Origin: Campylobacterales bacterium
GTDB taxonomy: Bacteria; Campylobacterota; Campylobacteria; Campylobacterales; Sulfurimonadaceae
Reading direction: 5' to 3'
NCBI GenBank assembly: GCA_026390115.1
Contig: JAPLGO010000023.1
Location: forward strand, 62,001-126,000
DNA: 64,000 bases
The position numbers were made by a program, and so were the translations under genes. Positions 20,065-29,192 of this stretch are shown here, one piece after another; position 1 is the stretch's first letter, and every line of letters begins with the position of its first letter. The notes under the pieces are model-generated. The model ran no database searches, was not told the DNA's origin, and worked only from the letters and a program-made list of their open reading frames with translations.

Positions 20065-21400
20065 CGGTTGCGGCTCAAAGCCTACACCAAGCAGTAAAGC
20101 GGTGGTTGATTCATCGCTTCCTATTGTTACTTTAACTCAAAATGGGGTTGCTACCGATATGAATACAGTAGCCTTTGAGTGGCAAAGTGTAACAGATCCA
20201 AGAGTAGAAGGCATCTATATTTATAGACAAAATATGAAGGAAAACAGCTCGACACCAGAGTATTATGACACAATAGATAATCGCTTTGCGACACATTATA
20301 TTGATACAAAGATAGAGCCGGATACTAAGTATAAATACTCATTTAAAACATTTTCAAGCAGTGCAGAATCTATTATAAGCACTCCGACTGTCGTTGCCTC
20401 ACTTCCTGTCTTGCAATCTGTATCCTGGATACACAGTATTCAAGGCATGCCAAGAAGTGCAAAAATAATCTGGCGACCGCATGAAAACAAGATAGTAAAA
20501 GCATATATTATTGAAAAAAGAACTCTAAAAGATAACGATTGGAAAAAAATTGCAACAGTTGATGGTAGATTTAATGCAGAGTATATAGATGACAAACTTG
20601 AAGATAATTATGTTTATAAATATCGTATTCGCGTTGTAACATATGATGGACATATTTCCGAACCCAGTGAGGTTGTAACTTCTGTTACAAAAGCATTGCC
20701 TAAAGGTATAACAAATATCAGTGCTACAAGAGATCTGCCTAGAAAAATTAAAGTGAGTTGGAGTGCCGTATCAGGTGCAGATGGCTTTGCGGGTTATCAT
20801 TTATATAGATCAGAAAAAATAGACGGCAGTTACAAACTTATAAAAACTGTAAAAGAGACTACATTTACGGATACAGTGAATGAGGATGGAAAAAGTTACT
20901 TTTATAGAGTTAGCACCGTAGATAAAGATGGACTGGAGAGTGATAATGAAAAGCAATCTGTTCAGGGACAGACGCTTGCTAAAACAAATGCTCCAGCCAT
21001 TTCAGATGCAAAAATTTTAGATAATAAGATTGTAATAAGTTGGGTCAGTACTGACCCCGCTATTGTAAGCTTTACGGTGGTTAAAAAACAAAAAGGATGG
21101 TTTAGCACTACTACCGACGAGTTTACTGGCATACGTGATAATACTTTTGTTGATTCAGCTATAGAACCTGAGACTACATATATTTATAAAGTTTATGGAG
21201 TCGATAATAACTCTATAAAATCAGACCCAAGTATAGAAGCTAAGTTTACAACAACTAAAACACAAGGTAAAATTATCAAAAATAATAGCAAAAAACAGAG
21301 CGGCACAAAGGTTTCAAACCCTGCACAGGCTCCAAGTGACGCCTCAGGCACAAATAGTGAAGAGGTTGTAAAACCTATGCAAGATATGATTGAGCTTTAA
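20012..21400 (+). CDS. flpA: FlpA-like lipoprotein with fibronectin type III domains
   Basis: 462 residues. A lipobox LILSGC puts the lipidated Cys at residue 20; then four fibronectin type III-like repeats follow (about 35-130, 135-225, 232-325, 330-415), each with the W...Y.iyR pattern, and a Ser/Thr/Asn-rich tail. Gene order (rluD-like upstream; trmB, ftsE, ftsX, envC-like downstream) is that of C. jejuni flpA (Cj1279c), whose product is a fibronectin-binding adhesin. The second repeat contains WRPHENKIV at 154-162, sharing WRPH with the described C. jejuni binding motif WRPHPDFRV. In a free-living relative, an envelope or division role is more likely than host binding. The start lies inside the preceding gene. 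Confidence 0.85.
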   Translation: MKLWTLATLCTVSLLILSGCGSKPTPSSKAVVDSSLPIVTLTQNGVATDMNTVAFEWQSVTDPRVEGIYIYRQNMKENSSTPEYYDTIDNRFATHYIDTKIEPDTKYKYSFKTFSSSAESIISTPTVVASLPVLQSVSWIHSIQGMPRSAKIIWRPHENKIVKAYIIEKRTLKDNDWKKIATVDGRFNAEYIDDKLEDNYVYKYRIRVVTYDGHISEPSEVVTSVTKALPKGITNISATRDLPRKIKVSWSAVSGADGFAGYHLYRSEKIDGSYKLIKTVKETTFTDTVNEDGKSYFYRVSTVDKDGLESDNEKQSVQGQTLAKTNAPAISDAKILDNKIVISWVSTDPAIVSFTVVKKQKGWFSTTTDEFTGIRDNTFVDSAIEPETTYIYKVYGVDNNSIKSDPSIEAKFTTTKTQGKIIKNNSKKQSGTKVSNPAQAPSDASGTNSEEVVKPMQDMIEL

Positions 21401-22572
21401 TGCCACATTTGCACATAGAAGAGTTTAGGGAGATAGAGTTTCCATGCATTCAGAATGGAGTTGTTTTTAATTTTATTGCAAAAAATGCTAATCATAGTGA
21501 TGAAAAGCTCATCTCGGTTACAGTTGAAGATGATAACTTTTTTTTGCTAGTAAAAGAAGAGGAAAATAAAAACTTATTAAAATCCGATAAGCTGACAAGA
21601 CCTGCCTCCATATATAATGTTCATAAGGCACTTTTGACCTATGCTAAAAGCGCAGATTTAAGAATAATCTCCTCGAATGTTCCTACAAATGCAAAAAATA
21701 TGCACTTAGAAGAGGTTGATTTTTTAAAGAATATAGACTATTTTGCGTCAAATTTTCCGATGGATAGAGAGGTTAGAATAGAAGTCGGGTTTGGCTCTGG
21801 TCGTCATATCCTTCATCAGGCAGCACAAAATCCGGATATCTTATTTATTGGTATTGAAATTCACAGACCCTCCATAGAACAGGTGTTAAAACAGGTAAAT
21901 ATTCAAAAACTAGATAATGTGCTAGTGCTTGATTATGATGCTAGGTTATTTTTGGAGTTGGTTCCGTCCAATATTGTTGGAAAAATTTATGTTCATTTTC
22001 CTGTTCCATGGGACAAAAAACCGCATCGCAGAGTAATATCAACCTCTTTTATAGAAGAATCAAGAAGGGTCTTAAAAGTAAATGGAACACTCGAACTTCG
22101 TACTGACAGTGAAAATTATTACGCATACTCCTATGAAACTTTTATAGCTTTTAATAAAACGGTTCTTAATATTAATAAAAATAGAGAGATAGCAATAAGC
22201 AGTAAGTATGAAGATAGATGGAAAAAGATGCAAAAAAACATTTATGATGTAACGATGATAAATGAAGAGCAGTCAGAGGCGCTCACCACTGAGGGCGATT
22301 TTAACTTCTCTACTGTAACAGCTCCACATGCCAAGATACTGGAACTTCATAGTGTTACAAAAAGATTTGACAGCGGTTTTGTTCATTTTGAGAGAGTTTA
22401 CACAACAAAAAATGGAGTTATGGCCAGAATGTCTATGGGCAGTTTTGATAGACCTGAACATCTTTATATAATTATAGATGAAAATAAAGCATCCTACTAT
22501 CCAGCCCTCCCATTGAGATCTAAAAGCAATTTACTATCGCACAAAATATTGGACGGAATTTTTAATGGATAA
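21400..22572 (+). CDS. trmB: tRNA (guanine-N7-)-methyltransferase, extended form
   Basis: 390 residues, longer than the usual 210-240: the methyltransferase core is at about 120-290 (SAM loop [43 protein letters not shown]), flanked by an extra N-terminal domain of about 115 residues and a C-terminal extension, as in other Campylobacterota. It makes m7G46 in tRNA. The ATG overlaps the flpA stop by one base (TAATG) and its own end overlaps ftsE by 8 bases, so it lies inside the division operon. The function of the extra domains is unknown. Confidence 0.93.
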   Translation: MPHLHIEEFREIEFPCIQNGVVFNFIAKNANHSDEKLISVTVEDDNFFLLVKEEENKNLLKSDKLTRPASIYNVHKALLTYAKSADLRIISSNVPTNAKNMHLEEVDFLKNIDYFASNFPMDREVRIEVGFGSGRHILHQAAQNPDILFIGIEIHRPSIEQVLKQVNIQKLDNVLVLDYDARLFLELVPSNIVGKIYVHFPVPWDKKPHRRVISTSFIEESRRVLKVNGTLELRTDSENYYAYSYETFIAFNKTVLNINKNREIAISSKYEDRWKKMQKNIYDVTMINEEQSEALTTEGDFNFSTVTAPHAKILELHSVTKRFDSGFVHFERVYTTKNGVMARMSMGSFDRPEHLYIIIDENKASYYPALPLRSKSNLLSHKILDGIFNG

Positions 22573-23236
22573 AGTTGTTATTGCTGAAGATTTGTCTCTC
22601 TCCTACTCCAGTGAAGAAGCAATTATCAATCAGGTAAATTTCTCTATTGATTCCGGTAGTTTTGTCTTTATCACAGGTGCCAGCGGTAGTGGAAAATCAA
22701 CGTTGCTGAAATCACTTTATGGTGCATTAAAGCCTAAGTACGGCAGTTTGGTAGTCGGCGGTGTTGAATTAAGAAAGGTTTCTCGATCAAAACTAAATTT
22801 TTTAAGAAGACACATAGGTATAGTTTTTCAAGATTACAAGCTTGTAAAAGAGTGGACAATTGAAAAAAATATTATGCTGCCTCTCATAATAAACGGCTAT
22901 GGTAAAGATGTTACGCAAAAGCAAGTTGATAGCCTTTTAAAGCATGTGAGGCTGACGCATCAAGCCGGAAAATATCCATTAGAACTTAGCGGTGGTGAGC
23001 AGCAAAGAGTTGCTATGGCAAGAGCACTTTCTCATAATCCTATTTTAATTTTGGCAGATGAACCGACTGGAAATTTAGACGATTATTCATCTCAATTAAT
23101 TTGGAATCTGCTTGAAGGTGCAAACACCCAGCTAAAAACAACCGTAATTGTAGTTACACACCATATTCCAGTGAGTATGAATGTTGAATATAAACATTTT
23201 CATATAGAATATGGGAGAATTCATGCAGTCAATTAA
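22565..23236 (+). CDS. ftsE: FtsE-like ABC transporter ATPase
   Basis: 223 residues with Walker [10 protein letters not shown] (38-46), Q-loop [10 protein letters not shown], signature [15 protein letters not shown] and Walker [13 protein letters not shown]. Size and the partner FtsX-like gene directly downstream identify it as FtsE rather than a generic MacB/LolD ATPase. FtsE binds the inner face of FtsX and drives activation of periplasmic cell-wall hydrolases at the division septum. Overlaps both neighbours (8 bases with trmB; 14 with ftsX). Confidence 0.92.
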   Translation: MDKVVIAEDLSLSYSSEEAIINQVNFSIDSGSFVFITGASGSGKSTLLKSLYGALKPKYGSLVVGGVELRKVSRSKLNFLRRHIGIVFQDYKLVKEWTIEKNIMLPLIINGYGKDVTQKQVDSLLKHVRLTHQAGKYPLELSGGEQQRVAMARALSHNPILILADEPTGNLDDYSSQLIWNLLEGANTQLKTTVIVVTHHIPVSMNVEYKHFHIEYGRIHAVN

Positions 23237-24035
23237 AAATCATATCTCTCTTGTTATTGCTCTTTTGAGCATACTTTTTTCTATACAAATTTTTATAATT
23301 GTTGATAGATCCATTGCATCATATAAACAAAATTTAACAAATAGCTACTCCATGGTAATTGTAAGTCAAAAAAGTATAGATAATAATACTACTTTAGGTT
23401 TCAGCCCGCTTATCAGCAGTGTTTCAGAATTAACACCCGATAGCATAATAAAAAGATTAAATACAAATATGAATAATAAGAATATTGAGCTGCTTAAATT
23501 ATCTCTTCCAAAATTTTACAAAATACAGCTCAATAGCTATCCATCGCCGGACGAGATAAAAGCGCTGACAAAAAGCATACTTAGATATCCTACCATCACA
23601 AAAGTAGAGGATTTTGCACACAACCATGACACTATTTATAAGTTACTGCTTCTCTTTAAAGGTGTTGTAGCAATATTCGCTGTAACTATTTTTGTCGTAA
23701 CTTCTCTTCTTATTTTTAAAGAGCTTAGAATATGGCAGTTCAAACACTCTGAGAGAATGAGTATTATGGGGCTTTTCGGTGCACCTGGATGGCTTCGTTC
23801 TGCTGTTTTATTCAGGCTTGCTCTTATGGATGCCTTCATATCGAGTTTCATGGCATTTGCTCTGTTTACATACCTTTCTTACAATTCGTGGGTTTTGCAG
23901 CAGTTTGGCAATGTAGGTATAAATATTATAATTTTTAATCAAATTGATGATTTTATTCTTCTCTTTGGCACTGCAGTTTTTTTATCAATTTTGTTGGCTA
24001 TGCTAATCGTGGTGGGGCATAAAGAAGAGGCATGA
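23223..24035 (+). CDS. ftsX: FtsX-like permease
   Basis: 270 residues from the ATG at 23223, chosen because GGGAG lies 7 bases upstream inside the end of ftsE; a start at 23211 is possible. An N-terminal membrane helix (HISLVIALLSILFSIQIFII), a periplasmic loop of about 115 residues, then three helices in the C-terminal half (VVAIFAVTIFVVTSLLIF and two more) with the coupling segment RMSIMGLFGAPGWLRSAVLF between. This is FtsX topology. The periplasmic loop would contact the downstream EnvC-like protein. Overlaps the following gene by 4 bases. Confidence 0.9.
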   Translation: MQSIKNHISLVIALLSILFSIQIFIIVDRSIASYKQNLTNSYSMVIVSQKSIDNNTTLGFSPLISSVSELTPDSIIKRLNTNMNNKNIELLKLSLPKFYKIQLNSYPSPDEIKALTKSILRYPTITKVEDFAHNHDTIYKLLLLFKGVVAIFAVTIFVVTSLLIFKELRIWQFKHSERMSIMGLFGAPGWLRSAVLFRLALMDAFISSFMAFALFTYLSYNSWVLQQFGNVGINIIIFNQIDDFILLFGTAVFLSILLAMLIVVGHKEEA

Positions 24036-25252
24036 TTTACATATTTATAGCCCTTTTTTTTATCTCAACTTTAGATGCAAAAGATGACATTAACGAAAAA
24101 ATAGACACTACAAGCAGTAAAATCAGCTCTTACGGCAAGGATTATACGACTATAAATCAAAAAATGGCTGAAAATGCAGACGCCATTATAAAGCAAAAAG
24201 CGGAGATAGAAAAACAGCAAGAGCACCTTAAAGAGCTAAAACTTGAACTTGAAGATAAAGAGACAAGCTACAAAGATAACAGTGCCGTACTTAATGAACT
24301 CAAAAACAGTAATAAAAAATTAAAAGCAGAACAGGATAATATACAGCAGGAGTTGGTGTATGTTATAGCGCAAAGCGTCTCAATATCGGTAGTTGTGGAA
24401 GAGGAGTATGCAGTTGATTCTGACTCTCTTATAGAGTTTGAGGTGCTAAAAGCCATGTTGAAAGAGTCAAAGGAGAAAGGAAACAATCTTAATCTGCAAT
24501 TTTTCAATAATTCAAAAGAGATAGAAGCTCTGAATGAAAAAACAGCCGTTATAGAGGTTGCTATATCAGCAATTGATGTCAAAAGAAAGCAACTTTTGGC
24601 TGCACAGGAGTCAAATAAAAAAGCATTGGAAAAACTTCAAGGTGATGAAGTATCCTATAAAAAAGAGTTAAAAGAGATTATAAATAAGCAAGACACTCTC
24701 AAAAAAACACTTGAAAAGTTGAATATTCTAAAGTTAGATGCCGTTAAAGATGCAAAGGATAAAGAGGATATAGAAGTTGCCTTTGATAATAAGCCAATCG
24801 TATTAGATAAGAATGTGCAGCCGGTTAAAAAAGTAGGTGATAGTTATCAAGCGGTAAAAACGGCGAAATATTCGGGTGAGAAGACTATTGCACCGCTTGA
24901 TTCCTACACCATAACCAAAAAATACGGGAACTATACAGATCCGATTTACGGTTTAAAGATTTTTAATGAATCTATCTCTTTAAAATCACATGAGCAGAAT
25001 GCAAAGGTAAAAACGGTGTTTAACGGCAAGGTTATATATGCCGATAAAACGGCTGTTTTAAACAATATTGTTATTGTCGAACATGACGATGGATTGCACA
25101 CTATTTACGCAAACCTTTCACAAATTGCTCCAAACCTTGAAAAGGGTCAGAAAATTAAAAAGGGTTTTACTATCGGTCGTATCAGTGATGAGCTTGTATT
25201 TGAAGTAACGCAAAAGTCGTTTCACATAGATCCTGTGGGGCTTTTTCAATAA
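24032..25252 (+). CDS. EnvC-like murein hydrolase activator / M23 family protein
   Basis: 406 residues: an N-terminal signal peptide (MIYIFIALFFISTLDAKDD), a long coiled coil to about residue 245, a linker, and a LytM-like domain from about 285 (IAPLDSYTITKKYGNYTD...) ending in QKSFHIDPVGLF. The zinc ligands of active M23 enzymes (HxxxD and HxH) are not kept: where active enzymes have G-x-x-H-x-G-x-D the sequence is GLKIFNESISLKS. It is thus probably a degenerate LytM activator like E. coli EnvC, fitting the immediately upstream ftsEX. It starts four bases before the ftsX stop (ATGA). Confidence 0.87.
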   Translation: MIYIFIALFFISTLDAKDDINEKIDTTSSKISSYGKDYTTINQKMAENADAIIKQKAEIEKQQEHLKELKLELEDKETSYKDNSAVLNELKNSNKKLKAEQDNIQQELVYVIAQSVSISVVVEEEYAVDSDSLIEFEVLKAMLKESKEKGNNLNLQFFNNSKEIEALNEKTAVIEVAISAIDVKRKQLLAAQESNKKALEKLQGDEVSYKKELKEIINKQDTLKKTLEKLNILKLDAVKDAKDKEDIEVAFDNKPIVLDKNVQPVKKVGDSYQAVKTAKYSGEKTIAPLDSYTITKKYGNYTDPIYGLKIFNESISLKSHEQNAKVKTVFNGKVIYADKTAVLNNIVIVEHDDGLHTIYANLSQIAPNLEKGQKIKKGFTIGRISDELVFEVTQKSFHIDPVGLFQ

Positions 25253-25258
25253 AATAAA

Positions 25259-25341
25259 CTTCTTGCAAAATTCAAAACTAAGCGAACGATTCTGCAGTGT
25301 TAGCGAAGCCTTAGTGAGTGTGTTTTGAGTTTTGCATGAAG
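25259..25341. repeat. Long imperfect inverted repeat (intergenic hairpin element)
   Basis: Arms of 20 bases at 25259-25278 and 25322-25341 match as inverted copies in 18 of 20 positions, enclosing about 43 bases with two AGCGAA motifs. It follows the envC-like stop. The form is that of a mobile-type intergenic palindrome or a structured 3-prime end rather than a simple terminator, as the loop is long and no T-run adjoins the stem directly. Confidence 0.6.
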
Positions 25342-25406
25342 TCTAATGTAAATTTTTTTTTATAGAGATTTGGATACAATTTCAAAAAAATTAAAAAGAG
25401 CATATT

Positions 25407-26879
25407 ATGAACTTCATTCAAACGCGCGGATGCGATGCAGTAAAACCAAAAAGTGTAACATTCTCACAAGCTATTTTAAGCCCAATCGCCTCTTTTGGCG
25501 GTCTTTATGTGCCGGAGAGACTTCCAGAATTAGGTGCAGAATTTTTAAACAGACACTTAAACTCTTCCTATAAAGAGTTGGCAAGCGACATGCTAAATAG
25601 ATTTGAGATAGATATTGACAAAGGTGTTATAGAGGAAGCTTTAAATCTCTATGACAAATTTGATGACTCAAAAAATCCTGTTCCGGTCATCAAAGTAAAA
25701 GAGAACCTCTATGTGAGTGAACTCTACCATGGTCCTACTCGCGCTTTTAAAGATATGGCACTTCAGCCTTTTGGAGTCGTTCTCTCTTCAATCGCACAAA
25801 AAAATAATGAAAATTACCTTATTTTGGCGGCTACAAGCGGAGATACTGGTCCTGCGGCGCTTGAGACTTTCAAAAACCGCGCAAATGTAAGAGTTGCATG
25901 TCTCTATCCGGATGGCGGAACAAGCGATGTTCAGAGACTTCAGATGGTAACGGAAGATGCAAAGAATCTAAAAGTTATAGGGATAAACGGTGTTTTCGAT
26001 GATGCACAAAATGCTCTAAAAAAACTTTTGGCATCACCTGAATTTAACCATGCATTAAAAGAAAAAAATGTTTTGTTGTCTGCCGCAAACTCCGTAAACT
26101 TTGGACGCATCATTTTTCAAATCATTTACCATATTCACAGTTATTTAGAGCTGGTTCGCCAAAGCGCAATCAGCATGGGCGAAAAAGTGTATCTCAATGT
26201 TCCAAGCGGAAACTTTGGAAATGCTCTTGGCGGTTACTATGCGTGGAAAATGGGACTTCCTGTAGAAAAAATTATTATCTCTTCAAATGAAAATAATGTT
26301 TTAACAAAGCTGATAAAAACAGGAAAATATGATTTAAGAAACTCAAAAGTAGTCAGTACAACTTCACCTGCGATGGATATTTTAAAATCATCCAATGTTG
26401 AGAGAGTGCTTTATGATCTGTTTGGAGATAAAAGAACAAAAGAGCTCATGGAGAATTTGGAGAGCGAAAATGTTTATGAACTCACTTCGGAAGAATTAGC
26501 AACACTTAGAGAGTGTTTTGACGCCGATTTTTGCAGTGGGGATGAGGGTAAAAAATACATTAAAGATACATTTGAAAACGATGGCTATTTGATGGATCCC
26601 CATACTGCTACATGTTTTAAAGCCTATGAAACATGTTCAAATCCTGAAATTAAAACTATTGTTTACTCAACTGCAGAGTGGACGAAATTTTCACCGGTCA
26701 TCGCAAATGCACTCACCGGAGAAATGGATGCTGAGGATATTGTAGCCCTTGAATCCATCAGTAAAACAGCAAAACTAGAAATCCCATCCATGATAAAGGG
26801 ACTTTTTTCTAAAAAAATAGCACAAGATATTATTATAGAAAAAGAGGATATTGAAAAAGAGATATTAAAATTTTTGTAG
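25407..26879 (+). CDS. thrC: Threonine synthase
   Basis: 490 residues, the long gamma/fungal-type form. PLP lysine is Lys115 in LYHGPTRAFKDMALQ; the phosphate-binding loop is VPSGNFGNALGGYYAWKMGL and SGDTGPAALE is present. Converts O-phosphohomoserine to threonine in the cytoplasm. Start at ATG 25407 gives MNFIQTRGCDAVKPKSVTFSQA, the usual N-terminus. Stands alone between the division operon and the EAL-HDOD gene. Confidence 0.95.
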   Translation: MNFIQTRGCDAVKPKSVTFSQAILSPIASFGGLYVPERLPELGAEFLNRHLNSSYKELASDMLNRFEIDIDKGVIEEALNLYDKFDDSKNPVPVIKVKENLYVSELYHGPTRAFKDMALQPFGVVLSSIAQKNNENYLILAATSGDTGPAALETFKNRANVRVACLYPDGGTSDVQRLQMVTEDAKNLKVIGINGVFDDAQNALKKLLASPEFNHALKEKNVLLSAANSVNFGRIIFQIIYHIHSYLELVRQSAISMGEKVYLNVPSGNFGNALGGYYAWKMGLPVEKIIISSNENNVLTKLIKTGKYDLRNSKVVSTTSPAMDILKSSNVERVLYDLFGDKRTKELMENLESENVYELTSEELATLRECFDADFCSGDEGKKYIKDTFENDGYLMDPHTATCFKAYETCSNPEIKTIVYSTAEWTKFSPVIANALTGEMDAEDIVALESISKTAKLEIPSMIKGLFSKKIAQDIIIEKEDIEKEILKFL

Positions 26880-26936
26880 TCAGTTGTTTCATTATAAAAA
26901 TATCAAGCTATAACAATAGTTCAAAGGGGGCAGGGT

Positions 26937-28160
26937 ATGAATAAAGTTTTTATGGCACGACAAAAAATTTTTAATAATATGGGCAAGGTGTATGCTTACG
27001 AACTTCTATTTAGAGACCATGCCCATGGAATTAAAGAGTTTCCTACAAATATAAAAGCGACGGCACATGTCATCATCAATGCACTTACCAATATAAATAC
27101 GGACGAGTTAATTGGTGACAAAGGGATAGCATTTGTAAATATAGATGAAATTATTTTAACATCTGATATTATAGATGTCCTAGATAAAAATAAGTTTGTT
27201 TTGGAAATATTAGAAACAACAGAGTTAACTGAGAAAGTTGTCAATAAAATAAAACAGTACTATGCCAGAGGCTTCAAAATTGCCATAGATGATTTTGACT
27301 GCAGTGCCGAGATGATTAAAAAATTTCTTCCACTCTTTAAATATGTGCATGTTATAAAAATTGATGTATTAGAAGCGCATCCACAGAATTTGATAAATGT
27401 TGTAGAAAAACTCAAAAAAACGGGAATCAAACTTCTAGCAGAAAAGATTGAAACAAAAGAGGCATATAACGAATATATCAAGATGGGGTTCGATTTTTTT
27501 CAGGGCTACTATCTTGACAAACCGGAAGTTTTAGAGATTGACAGATACAAAGAGTCAACGCAGATGGTAATACTGCAGCTTATAAAAATTATTAAACAAG
27601 ACGGTGAAACTGCCGCAATAGAAGCCTATATTAAACAGCAACCTAATCTCTCTTTTAAGCTTTTGCGATTTTTAAACAATCAAAATAGACTGAGTGCAAA
27701 AACAAATGATAAAATAGAGTCTGTGACCCAAATTATAACCCTTCTGGGGCGCGATAAATTATTAAGATGGCTGATGGTCTATATATACTCGGAAATTTCA
27801 ACAAATCCTGCATCAGAGGCTATATTGGATATGGCTATTAAAAGGGCAGAGCGTATGGAAGCAGATGCTTCTCTCCAAGATAAAGATAAAGCTTATTTAG
27901 CCGGCATGTTTTCACTCTTAGATGCAATATTTGAAACAGATATAAAAGATTTGATGAAGTTTGTAAATTTGGATAAAGATATAAACTTATTAGTTATTGA
28001 GAAAAAAGGTAAATTCGCCCCAAGTTTTTTTAAAGCTGAAAAAATAGAGAGGGAGTATCTGAAAAAATTAGTTATAGCTAATTTTGACAAAATAAGCACT
28101 GCCGACATCATTTATGCGTTAGGATTTGGCGGAGTACCAATAGATAAAGATAAGCTGTAA
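26937..28160 (+). CDS. EAL-HDOD signalling protein (YuxH type)
   Basis: 407 residues: an EAL-like domain (about 3-200) followed by an HDOD domain (about 205-390). The signature is ELL instead of EAL (KVYAYELLFRD), but FVNIDEII, ILETTEL, AIDDFD, IKIDVLE, AEKIET and FFQGYY still hold most residues used for metal and c-di-GMP contact, so loss of catalysis is not proven. HDOD domains lack metal and act in protein contacts. Relatives influence motility, chemotaxis and twitching. RBS AAGGGGGCAGGGT precedes the ATG closely. The gene converges with proC. Confidence 0.88.
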   Translation: MNKVFMARQKIFNNMGKVYAYELLFRDHAHGIKEFPTNIKATAHVIINALTNINTDELIGDKGIAFVNIDEIILTSDIIDVLDKNKFVLEILETTELTEKVVNKIKQYYARGFKIAIDDFDCSAEMIKKFLPLFKYVHVIKIDVLEAHPQNLINVVEKLKKTGIKLLAEKIETKEAYNEYIKMGFDFFQGYYLDKPEVLEIDRYKESTQMVILQLIKIIKQDGETAAIEAYIKQQPNLSFKLLRFLNNQNRLSAKTNDKIESVTQIITLLGRDKLLRWLMVYIYSEISTNPASEAILDMAIKRAERMEADASLQDKDKAYLAGMFSLLDAIFETDIKDLMKFVNLDKDINLLVIEKKGKFAPSFFKAEKIEREYLKKLVIANFDKISTADIIYALGFGGVPIDKDKL

Positions 28161-28190
28161 ATAGTATTTATTTTTTCAAGTTTACTATTT
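28159..28190. terminator. Convergent terminator hairpin
   Basis: AAATAGTA (28159-28166) and TACTATTT (28183-28190) form an 8-bp AT-rich stem between the converging EAL-HDOD gene and proC; the loop contains T6, and a T-rich stretch follows. Suitable as a bidirectional terminator but weak in G+C. Confidence 0.4.
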
Positions 28191-28220
28191 TATATGTTTG
28201 GTTTTAGTTATATTTGAAAG

Positions 28221-28985
28221 TTATAACTCAGTAGCCTTTTTATACGCTTTTTCAACTGCATTAATGCAAGCACTTCTTACATTTCCATCTTCTAAGGCAC
28301 TATATCCGGCTGCAGTCGTGCCTCCGGGGCTCATGACTCCATCTTTTAAAAGTGCAGGGTGTATCTCTTGTATAAGTGTGCCAAATCCATCAAAGAGGCC
28401 CCTCATAAGTTTCATCGAATCCTCTCTCTTTAATCCCTGTTTCACTGCTCCATCTGTAAATGCTTCGGCAATAAGGGCCAAGTATGCAGGACCGCTTCCG
28501 GCTAAAGCCGTTGCAATATCTATCTCTTTTTCGCTTGAGAGCCAGAGAGTTTTGCCGATTGCTCCTAAAAGCTCTTCCGCTTCATTTTTAAAAGCCTCGT
28601 CGCCTGTGAGGGTAGTCATAGATTTCCCGATACTCGCAGCTAGGTTTGGCATGGTTCTCACTACTGCATGTGGATTGAGATTTGTTCGGAGTTTTTTTAA
28701 TGAAGTTCCTGCTAAAACAGAAAAAATAACTCTTGCTCTGCCTTTTATTTTTTTTGAAACTTCTTCAACATTAGCAGGTTTTACGCATAAAATCACTGTT
28801 TTGTCTGAAATATCAAATTCATTTAACAGATGTTTTTCTATACTCACTCCTATCTCTTTTTCAAATTGTTCGAGTTTTTTTATCTCTCTGCCGACTATCT
28901 CTATTCTATATTTTTCTTTTAAACCTTTGGCTATGCTTAATGCCATATTTCCATTTCCGATAAAAGTGATAGTTTTCATAGTCAT
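28221..28985 (-). CDS. proC: Pyrroline-5-carboxylate reductase
   Basis: 254 residues. Rossmann loop FIGNGNMALSIAKGL binds NADPH; the C-terminal ALAGSGPAYLALIAEAF and the signature SPGGTTAAGYSALEDGNVRSA identify ProC. Catalyses the last step of proline synthesis. The first ATG (28985, MTMKT) is used; a second ATG at 28979 has GGGA six bases upstream and may be the real start. proA, an earlier step of the same pathway, is at 32.2 kb on the other strand. Confidence 0.94.
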   Translation of the reverse strand: MTMKTITFIGNGNMALSIAKGLKEKYRIEIVGREIKKLEQFEKEIGVSIEKHLLNEFDISDKTVILCVKPANVEEVSKKIKGRARVIFSVLAGTSLKKLRTNLNPHAVVRTMPNLAASIGKSMTTLTGDEAFKNEAEELLGAIGKTLWLSSEKEIDIATALAGSGPAYLALIAEAFTDGAVKQGLKREDSMKLMRGLFDGFGTLIQEIHPALLKDGVMSPGGTTAAGYSALEDGNVRSACINAVEKAYKKATEL

Positions 28986-29192
28986 CCCAGATTATTTTAT
29001 AGTAGTTTAGATTTATCTACCTATTCTAAAGCTTTATTAAGCACAAAGTGTACCGTTTTTTTAAATCTTATGAGCTTTTTTTGTATATAAAATGTTTTTG
29101 CTACAGTGCTCTTGCGGAGAGAATTTGTTTTCATATTAGATTTAATAATAATTTAGTATAGTAGCGGCATATAAATTTTAGAACGGATAGCT

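Noticed and set aside
28198-29010. Long plus-strand frame opposite proC (270 codons)
   Set aside because: Low-complexity Ser/Phe-rich translation opposite a clear proC gene; a typical antisense shadow.
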